64,000 nt of DNA from Simmondsia chinensis (taxonomy: Eukaryota > Streptophyta > Magnoliopsida > Caryophyllales > Simmondsiaceae), in NCBI GenBank assembly GCA_018398585.1, contig JAGTTD010000009.1:13335193-13399192 (forward strand), given 5' to 3'. The position numbers and the translations under genes are program-made. Shown here piece after piece: positions 56,408-64,000 of this stretch. The notes beneath the pieces are model-generated. The model had not been told where the DNA came from and ran no database searches. It saw only the letters and a program-made list of their open reading frames with translations. Within the stretch, counting starts at the first letter, position 1. The number at the start of each line of letters is the position of its first letter.

Positions 56408-57679
56408 TGTTGGTGTTCATCGGAGTTCTAAAACCAATTTCTATCCGGTTAACGTTCTCAAAACACTTTTGTTAAAGTTGATCTGATAAAACCTAACCTC
56501 TTTACAGCCTAAGTTCCAAAACCCGTTGTTTTAGCTTTACTGGTTTTTTAGGATATCTCATTTAAATTTGATTTTAACTTCAACATTAATTTAGTTTATT
56601 TTCGGATCTTGTAAACAGTGGTCTTTAAAACTGAGGCTCTAAGCTTTGATTCGAGATTACAAGCGTTGATAGAAGAAAATAACGAAATAAAGAATAGTAC
56701 ATACGATTTGAACCTGGTTCGGCCCTAAATGACCTACTCCACGGTCCCCCTAGCACTAGAGAGCTCTATTTTATTAATTATTTAAGCTTTACAACCTTGT
56801 AAATGGTACATGGCGCTTTCCAAATCAAATACCTAAGCTACTAGTTACAAACCTCTCCTTTTACAACCCTTTACAACCGAATCAGTAAAGAATAAAGGAG
56901 AAAGTAAGAGAAATTTACCAACTCCGAGCCAGGTAGCTGCTATACCATTACGATCCCAGATCCGAAGCCGATCCACCTTGGTGGTTCCGAGCACTAACGA
57001 GTTCATCCCTTACCAGCTAGGTTTTGACACCGGTAACCTCTAGGGCAAAAACCCTAGAAACACCCATATCTTGGTTGAAGAAGCACCGGAGGAGAGAGAG
57101 AGAGAAAAGAACCAGAAAAAAAATTTTAAAAAAAAAAAAAACCCCAAAATGAAGCACCACATTTTCTCTCTAAAATCTCCCCTTTTTATAAGCAAGGAGT
57201 GATCCGTGTGAGGCTCATGTGAGCCGTTGAATGAGGCAGAACGAATGGCCCAGATCACACCCAAAGAAACACAAAAGGGGGCCCTGGTTGGACGACACGT
57301 GTCGCACCCCATCACTGTCCGAATCCCTTCAAAAACGAACGGATCACATAAAGCCTCAACACCCGCCAACCGGACAGCGACAGGTGGCACGGCTGAGATG
57401 GGAAAACGGGAAGCTTCCCAAAGAAGCTTCGAGCAACTGTTTCCAACGGCTAAAAACACTTAAATTTAATTATTATATTTACTTAATTTATTTTACTTAA
57501 ATACAAAACACATTTTGATTATTTTACTTAAATACAAAACACATTTTGATTTAAGTAAAATTCTTTATTTAAGTATTTTACGTTTTATCCGCCAAAACCT
57601 GTTTGCGACTAATAGCTTAGCTCTCTCTGGCCATTGTATTCGGACATAGTTTAGACTATTTAGGAACCAAATTCTACCA
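56408..57679 (-). repeat. Copia-E 3' LTR
   Basis: 1272 bp. Compared with the other LTR it has a tandem duplication (ACTTAAATACAAAACACATT, near 57494-57550) and about 50 extra bases at 57405-57455, which the other copy seems to have lost between two GGAAAAC repeats. Confidence 0.92.
57181..57190 (-). promoter_or_regulatory. TATA box of the Copia-E 3' LTR
   Basis: Minus strand TATAAAAAGG, aligned to TATAAATATG at 62841-62852 in the 5' LTR. Confidence 0.65.
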
Positions 57680-57729
57680 ATTCTCCACCTGATCCTGATT
57701 AGTTTAACTACTGGACTCACTCTAGTAAT

Positions 57730-58230
57730 AGAGGGGCAAAACATTTCATTTTGGTCCTGATTCTCCTCCTGAAACACAAGAGACCTGAACCAAGTTAATG
57801 AACCCCATTAACTTGTTCAGGGGCACGGCTTTAGTTCTCATATTAGCCAGATCTTTTTATCCATCCAAATTTTCAGCAACTCTACCCTTTCGCCCTCTAA
57901 CTGTTCCATCACAGAATACCTCGAGACTAGCTAGATGCCTACTCCTATCGTGGAATAGAGGGATTCTGCTCAATGCTAGCGCCAACTGGCCATCTATAGC
58001 CTTAGAATTCCTAGGCCTAAGTTTAATTCCTCCAGAAGTCTACTTAGCCTAATTCCCTTTTTGATGGCATCCGGTAGCTCCAGGAGTCCACTACAGCCAT
58101 TTGACCACACTGTCATTGCCTGGACCTTGGATCTCCAACTAACAGTCCCGACCATTCAAAGAGATCATGTAGGAGCTCTTGGACTTTCGTTTGACCAGAT
58201 CTCCACCGAAATCGACATCAGTGTACCCTA
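57730..58230 (-). pseudogene. Copia-E RNase H
   Basis: From 58225 downward: DVDFGGDLVKRKSKSSYMIS (the DADWAGD..KSTSGY block), LNGRD, VVKWL*W, GGIKLRPRNSKAIDGQLALA (the D.QSAI.LA block) and RIPLFHDRSRH. Stops are present. It lies between RT and the purine tract as expected. Confidence 0.82.
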
Positions 58231-59340
58231 AGAGCCTTAGGTCTCTATCAGTTCCCACAAATGTAAATCCTAGCATCAAACTACCCTTGATATATATATA
58301 TATATCTCAATAGCCACTTAACCCCATCCCTGTGCTCCTTCCCTAAATTCACCCTGAACCTAGAAAGCATGCTAATTGGTTAAGCTAAGGTCAGACCCGA
58401 TACAAGCCATGAACTACATGATTGACCCTATAGCATTAGCCTATGGAACGTTGCTCTAATCAGCAACCTCCTGTTCATTCCTAGGATTTTGGTCTTTGCT
58501 GAAAATTTGTCATGTTATGTGAACTCTAACCTTAGCCGCCGTCATGTTAAACCTATGAACGACCTTGTCTAAGTAATTAGATTGAGATATGTTTATCGTT
58601 TTCAACATTCGATCAACTACCAATCTTCATTCCTAATTCCTCTTAGCAGGACCAAGGTCTTTCATATCTAATCTGGTTTAACAGAATCCACAGGTTCACA
58701 ATTTCCAGGAATGCAACGACTAGCTATCAACATATCATTGACATAGGCAAGTATAACATAGAATCAATAATCACAATTTTTCACACAGAAGCACTCATCA
58801 TGAATTGACCTAGTTACTCTACTTCTACTAAGAAGTCATGGAACCGCTTTTCCCATTTGCCACAGCTACAGTCCGTACAAGGACTACCCGAGCCTACATC
58901 CCAGGCCAGCATTTCGGGGTTTCCACAAAACCCACAAGCTAAGCCATGTAGAGCTCCTTCCAAGCTCCACATGCAAACAAGCGATAGTTACGTCTAACTA
59001 CTATTCCAAATCCACGTCATCCTAGTCCGTCAACTTCATTGACACCCTAATGGTGATGTGGTTCCCTCCCAATGACAAAATTTCAGTGATATCCACGCTT
59101 CTATGCTGCGGGACACCTTTAGCTACAAGCCTAGCCTTAAACCTATGTTTTTCTCATAAGGTAAACTAGGTTCCTTAGTCTTATAGTTCCACTTGGTTTC
59201 CACTAGATTCTTGCCTGCCGGCTTGGGCACTGGTGACCAAGTCCTGCGCTTCACTAAGGAATCCATTTTCGCCTTCAACGCATCCTGCCATTCTGCAGAA
59301 TGGTGGCTGTTAAATAGCTTGCTTGAAGCTCAAAGGTCCT
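58231..59340 (-). pseudogene. Copia-E reverse transcriptase
   Basis: Starts near 59330 with AEWQDALKAKMDSLVKRRTW, then KNLVETKWNYKTKEPSL. The catalytic block is LAYVNDMLIAS at about 58750-58718, so YVDD has become YVND and the enzyme would be dead. Further on SNYLDKVVHRFNMTAAKVRV parallels the YI.KVL.RFNM block of this Copia lineage. Many stops and shifts. Confidence 0.85.
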
Positions 59341-59639
59341 GATTCTACATACTAAAGGGCAACCAAGGAATACGTTACGCACTGAGCGTATCCTAATCAT
59401 CGGGGAGGCTCTGCCTTGCACCTAGCCCTATCCCTAGTCGGTTGATAGTCTCCTAGTTCGGTTTCAGGTAATCATTTTCAGATTCCAATCCGGTCAAAAT
59501 GCATATTTCAGCACTACCTACATCCTGAGATTGTTCCTGTTCGGGTTGGTTCATTTTTGGTATCTGGTTTCTTTCCTAGTTCATTTTTTAATTTCTGATC
59601 TTAGTCATGCTTTGATAATTCAGTTCTGGTGGATTCATC

Positions 59640-60700
59640 TCATGTAGAATAGGTTCAAACACACGATTTCTCAGAAGTTGAGTTACTAATATCACCTAAG
59701 TAGGTCATGTCCAACTTATCAAAAAAGTTACACCTCTACTTATTATGATCCTAGTCCAGTTTTCCTCCTTAACTCCTATCCTATCACTTGTTACCCCTTC
59801 AAGGTAACTGAGGAACATGCCTGTTCAAGACCCAAGGTTCCAGCTTCACCACGGACTGGTGGGCGTATGCCGCGCAGCCAAACACTCTCCCAAAAGAGTC
59901 GTTTGCTCGCTGTCTAGTCCGCATTTCCTCAGGTGTCCTCAAGCTTATTTGCCAATTTAGGGCGTCCTATCCACAAGATACCAAGGCTGCCGTGTCAGCC
60001 CCGTCCCTCAAACTGTTTGCCTAATACCTGATGCGAACAGCATACACCGGACCGTGTCACACAGTTCGGTTCATACACTCCGCAACCCCTATCTGCTAAT
60101 GCGTTCCTCTAACCGTGTTTTAACTGTTTGACACCGTATTAAATAATTTCGAGCAGCATACAACTTCACCGAATTTTGAATTTAAGTTATCCAAACCGTT
60201 GTTCATTCTTAGGTATTTTCAATTTTAACCAGTTATATTTTCTATCTAATCCTTCCACCACTCAAATGTGGGTAAACAGTTGTCTAATATTTTGGCAGAA
60301 AATTCCAAACAATGAGCGAGAATTAACTTTGATCATAGACAGAAAATTATAACACTCCACCTAAGGTAACAACCCTAGTTTGACTCATAAATTAGAAGAT
60401 CTAACGGCCCATGAGTTGTATGTCTCCCTATGTTGAATACCAACCTATAATATTTACCAGATACACACAACTTACAGAAATTAAATTTGGAAACACTGTC
60501 TACTTATAACAATCTTTGGTATGACAGTTTTCTCAAACCTCTCTCGTTCACAAGGCCCTAAATGCCTATGCCATAACTCGGTTCTTGTCAGACTTAATCA
60601 CGGTCCTTGACTCTCCTGAGACACTCCTACCCTTTAATACGTAGACCTATCTGAGCTCCCATTCAAAACCACTAAGGATCTCTTGAAGATCCTAAGTTCG
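59640..60700 (-). pseudogene. Copia-E integrase
   Basis: The recognisable part is LRVFGCAAYAHQSVVKLEPW at about 59910-59845, the integrase C-terminal block. The catalytic core should lie at 59930-60650, where frames are heavily decayed and I cannot place the D-D-E residues. Confidence 0.65.
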
Positions 60701-60739
60701 AGGTTCATGGATCCAAACTACATTCCCTTTAAGTCCAAA

Positions 60740-61760
60740 TGACCTAAAGATGTCAGGTTCATACGTAGGTCAGGAACGTGTCTTACATCCTTAATGATGT
60801 ATGTCATTCCGTTGGTTAATCCTAATTTTTTGGACCCAAGACCGGTTATGGTTTCTTCTCTATGGTGTCTTAACAACACTCTTCTTTTCCTAGTTACCGG
60901 TTTTAATATTAATAAAATTATCCCTTATGGTAGTCATATGAAAAACATAACTACAACCTGAGTTTAAACACCCACACATGTTTTAATGATTCAAACGAAA
61001 CATCAACATGACCACCAGTACTATTTTCAACATAGCACTTTCAAGCATTTCACAATTGGCATTCGAATCACATAAATTAGTCCAAAACAGTGAAATAAAC
61101 ATCAACATTTCCATATTTAAGAAAACGAATCCACATTGTTAGCTATACCGAGTATTTAATTCCTATCAGGGCAGTTCCTTTTATATGTCCTAGCTTGTTG
61201 TACTCACAACACTTTATTTTCGTTACATCTCTTCTATTTCTAAATTTAGAACGACACCTACCCTTCAATCATCCCTTGTTATTATTTTTTTTTTCAGATT
61301 TTCCTAATGCCTGTTCTTTCCTCTCATAACCATTCCCTCACCATTGCTACCCCAAAATTGGTCTGTCCCCCTCCCTTTTCAGTTCTAGAATTTCACTCCT
61401 AGAAAAACCTGCTTTACTCCATCTAAAGTGATCTTCACCCGGCCATATCTTAATGTGCCTTTAATGCCCCTAAGTCGCTTAGGTAAAGCACACAATAAGA
61501 CTATAGCTTGAATCTCACCTAGAATTCTGGCATCTTCTTTCATTAGATCCTGTAAAATTCTGTTTAACCTATCTTGGGAGTCCTCTAGAGGCTTATACCA
61601 GCCAACCTAAAGGTGAAGAAATTTCCACATTAATATCCTCATCAACAAGGATTCATCCTAATACATTTCTTCTAACTTAGACCAGATTTTTAGCAACAGT
61701 TAACAGAGAAAAAATAAGAGGCAGCACATTAAATCTAAACAATACATAACAAGGGTACCA
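60740..61760 (-). pseudogene. Copia-E gag and protease
   Basis: Protease/pre-integrase: GLGSKKLGLTNGMTYIIKDV with RHVPDLRMNLTSLGHLDLKG at about 60870-60745. The gag zinc knuckle is seen at 61215-61160 (CEYNKLGHIK, then NCPD in a shifted frame). The gag capsid upstream (61220-61760) is too decayed to read. Confidence 0.75.
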
Positions 61761-62072
61761 AAAGCCCTTCTGCTCTAATCTCTTCTCGGTCACTGCTGGA
61801 CAGTAGCCAGACGAGTTGGATACCACACCTGGGGACAACGACATTGCTCTGGTCTTGATCTTCCAAAGGGTTTAACGTTCTTCCCGTCCGATTTTCTCGA
61901 TATCAAACTTAGCAGCCAATTTTCCCATTTCAAAAAAAAAAGATTTTCGCAAACAGAATCTGTTTTCACAAACAGTGACAAAAAATGAATTTTTCAAAAA
62001 AAAAAACATAAGTCTGTTTTCAAACACGTTTTTAACACTCAGTTAAAGAACCACAACCGTTTTACAAACCTT

Positions 62073-62086
62073 GGGCTCTGATACCA
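62073..62086 (-). promoter_or_regulatory. Copia-E primer binding site
   Basis: Minus strand TGGTATCAGAGCCC, two bases after the 5' LTR end, a full initiator-Met tRNA type site. Confidence 0.9.
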
Positions 62087-62088
62087 CT

Positions 62089-63259
62089 TGTTGGTGTTCA
62101 TCAAAGTTCTAAAACCAATTTATATCTGGTTAAAGTTCTCAAAACACTCTTGTTAAAGGTGATCTGATAAAACCTAACCTCTTTACAACCTAAGTTCCAA
62201 AACCCGTTGTTTTAGCTTTATTGTTTTTTTAGCTTATCTCATTTAAATCTAGTTTTAACTTCAACATTAACTTAGTTTATTTTCGGATCTTGTAAACAGT
62301 GGTCTTTAAAACTGAGGCTCTAAGCTTTGATTCGAGATTACAAGCGATGATAGAAGAAAATAACGAAATAAAGAATAGTACACACGATTTTAACATGGTT
62401 CGGCCCTAAATGGCCTACTCCACGGTCCCCCTACCACTAGAGAGCTCTATTTCATTAATCATTTAAGCTTGACAACTGCGTAAATGGCACAAGGCACTTT
62501 CCACATCAAATACCTAAGCTATTAGTTACAAACCTCTCCTTTTACAACCGAATCAATAAAGAATAAAGGAGAGAGTAAGAGAAATTTACCAACTCCGAGC
62601 CATGTAGTTGCTATACCATCACAATCCCAGATCCCAATCCGATCCACCTTCATGGCTCCTAGCACCGGCGAGTTCATCCTTTACCAGCTAGGTTTTGGCA
62701 CCGGAAACCTCTAGGGAAAAAACCCTAGAAACACCCCTATCTTAGTTGAAGAAGCACCGGAGGAGAGAGAGAGAAAAGAACCAGAAAAAAATTTAAAAAA
62801 AAAGCCCAAAATGAACCACCACATTCTCTCTGTAAAATCTCCCATATTTATAAGCAAGAAGTGAGTCGTGTGAGGCTCATGTGAGCCGATGGACGAGGCA
62901 GAATGAACGGCCCAGATCACACCCAAAGAAACACAAAAGGGGGTCCTGGTTGGAAGACATGCGTCCCACCCCATCACCGTCCGATTCCCTTCAAAAATGA
63001 ACGGTTCACATAAAGCCTCAACACCCGCCAACCGGACAGCGACGCGTGGCACGGCTGAGGCCGGAAAACACTTAAATTTAATTATTATATTTACTTAATT
63101 TATTTTACTTAAATACAAAACACATTTTGATTTAAGTAAAATTCCTTATTTAAGTATTTTACGTTTTATCCGCCAAAACCTGTTTGCGACTAATAGCTTA
63201 GCTTTCTCTGGCCATTTTACTCGGATATATTTAGACTAATTAGGAACCAAATTCCAACC
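62089..63259 (-). repeat. Copia-E 5' LTR
   Basis: 1171 bp partner of 56408-57679. Confidence 0.92.
62841..62852 (-). promoter_or_regulatory. TATA box of the Copia-E 5' LTR
   Basis: Minus strand TATAAATATGGG. Confidence 0.65.
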
Positions 63260-63264
63260 GTTAG

Positions 63265-63650
63265 GCTCAACAAGGGTTGAGCTAAACTAAAATTGTAACA
63301 AGAATTAATTTAAATATGGTTGACCTAAGCTGAAATTATAACAAAAAATTGGTTCAATCAGAATTAAACTATACAAAAATCGTGACGAAAATTGGCTCAA
63401 TCAGAGTTGACGAAAATTAGCCAATTTAGGGTTGAATTGAATAGAAAATCCAACGAGAAATAACCCGCTTTGGGTTAAACTAAACTAAGAATGTAACGAA
63501 GACCGATCCATTGAAGGTTGAACTAAACTTGGGTTGTGACAAAAATAAACTCACTTAGGGTTGAATTAAACTAAGATTGTAATAAAAATTGACTCTGTTA
63601 GGATTAAGTTAAACTGAGATTGTGATAAAATAGGACCCTTTTAGGGTTTA
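63265..63650 (+). repeat. Roughly 45-bp array, right part
   Basis: About eight degenerate units with GGTTGAACTAAACT...GATTGTGACAAAAAT themes (for example 63347-63385, 63508-63547, 63555-63595). Same array as 56310-56402, split by Copia-E. Confidence 0.8.
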
Positions 63651-64000
63651 AGGTAAGAGAGAGGGAATTACTGGTGGTGGTCGCTACAGGCTACCGGTGG
63701 TTGGCGGTGGTGGTTGCAGCGATGAAAAGTCATGGCTTGTGGTGGTTGTGCGTGCTTGAAGTCGCATATGTGTGGTGGCAGGAGAAACGTCAAGCTGTGG
63801 TGGTGGTTGTCTGAGGTCGCGCGGAGGAGAACAGAACACTTCAGCACCGAACAGGGATTACGATGTGACTCAGGGCCACGTGTCATGGTGATCCAGGTGG
63901 CACGGCGAGCCAGAATTCAAGGTGAACCATGGTCTTAGCAAGCCACTAGTCAAGGAGCACCAGAGTCAGGCGGGCCAAATTTGGGCGAGCCAGATTTGGT
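63651..64000. other. No gene recognised
   Basis: GGTGGTGGTTG-rich DNA, then a stretch with GGCGAGCCAGA(A/T)TT repeated near 63905 and 63983. Short frames on both strands are composition-driven. Confidence 0.4.

Larger units (their letters stand above)
56408..63259 (-). mobile_element. Copia-E, complete Ty1-copia element
   Basis: LTRs at 62089-63259 (5' LTR on the minus strand, 1171 bp) and 56408-57679 (3' LTR, 1272 bp). The TSD is GGTAG (56403-56407) and GTTAG (63260-63264), one mismatch. The primer site TGGTATCAGAGCCC lies beside the 5' LTR and the purine tract CAGGTGGAGAAT beside the 3' LTR. Gag, protease, integrase, RT and RNase H blocks occur in the Copia order. It was inserted in a 45-bp repeat array. 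Confidence 0.93.

Noticed and set aside
57040..57463. 139-residue minus frame and an overlapping plus frame, with a shorter copy at 62711-63052
   Set aside because: They lie inside the Copia-E LTRs; the two copies match because the LTRs match, not through protein constraint.

Overview
The window is nuclear DNA from a flowering plant, probably a eudicot; the species cannot be told from the sequence. It is AT-rich, made almost entirely of decayed transposable elements of plant type (Ty1-copia, Ty3-gypsy chromovirus and Athila, L1 LINE, Au-like SINE, TRIM, hAT), and holds no intact host gene. Every coding region is broken by stops, frameshifts or insertions, so the value of the window is as a layered record of insertions, many with both ends and target-site duplications (TSDs) still readable.

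Layout. 1-6830: an LTR scrap and a Copia pol relic (+) split by hAT-1 (2810-6124, 8-bp TSD). 6846-28748: the oldest readable target, a second Copia pol on the minus strand, survives in three pieces (28288-28748, 11853-12085, 6846-7709) pushed apart by two L1 LINEs. LINE-A (7723-11839) has ORF1 but no ORF2 and carries two Au-like SINEs, one of which was hit by a truncated LINE-C. LINE-B (12097-28277) has ORF1 and ORF2 and carries a TRIM, an unusual 836-bp SINE-ended chimera and a complete chromodomain Gypsy element (19778-28108), which itself holds hAT-2 (23020-26209). This is a four-deep nest: Copia-2 > LINE-B > Gypsy > hAT-2.

28749-50090: a truncated Copia element (D, minus) whose LTR was entered by a complete relative in the opposite orientation (Copia-3, 29056-37624, perfect TSD), then an Athila-type Gypsy (39904-50090) with a truncated 5' LTR and a full 3' LTR. 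50091-52996 (minus): the 5' coding part of a cohesin-associated PDS5 gene, apparently without introns, lying behind an LTR with a primer binding site and interrupted by a TIR transposon. 53000-56400: unclassified repeat DNA with a 54-bp array readable as 18-residue units, then a roughly 45-bp array. 56408-63259: Copia-E, complete and minus, inserted in that second array, which resumes to about 63650.

The genes do not work together as a pathway. They are gag, protease, integrase, reverse transcriptase and RNase H relics, LINE endonuclease/RT relics and hAT transposase relics. The most interesting signals are the possible retrotransposon capture of PDS5, a tandem array of covarying hairpins in the Copia-3 leader, the SINE-terminated chimera, and repeated expansion of short G runs into long homopolymers in unrelated elements.
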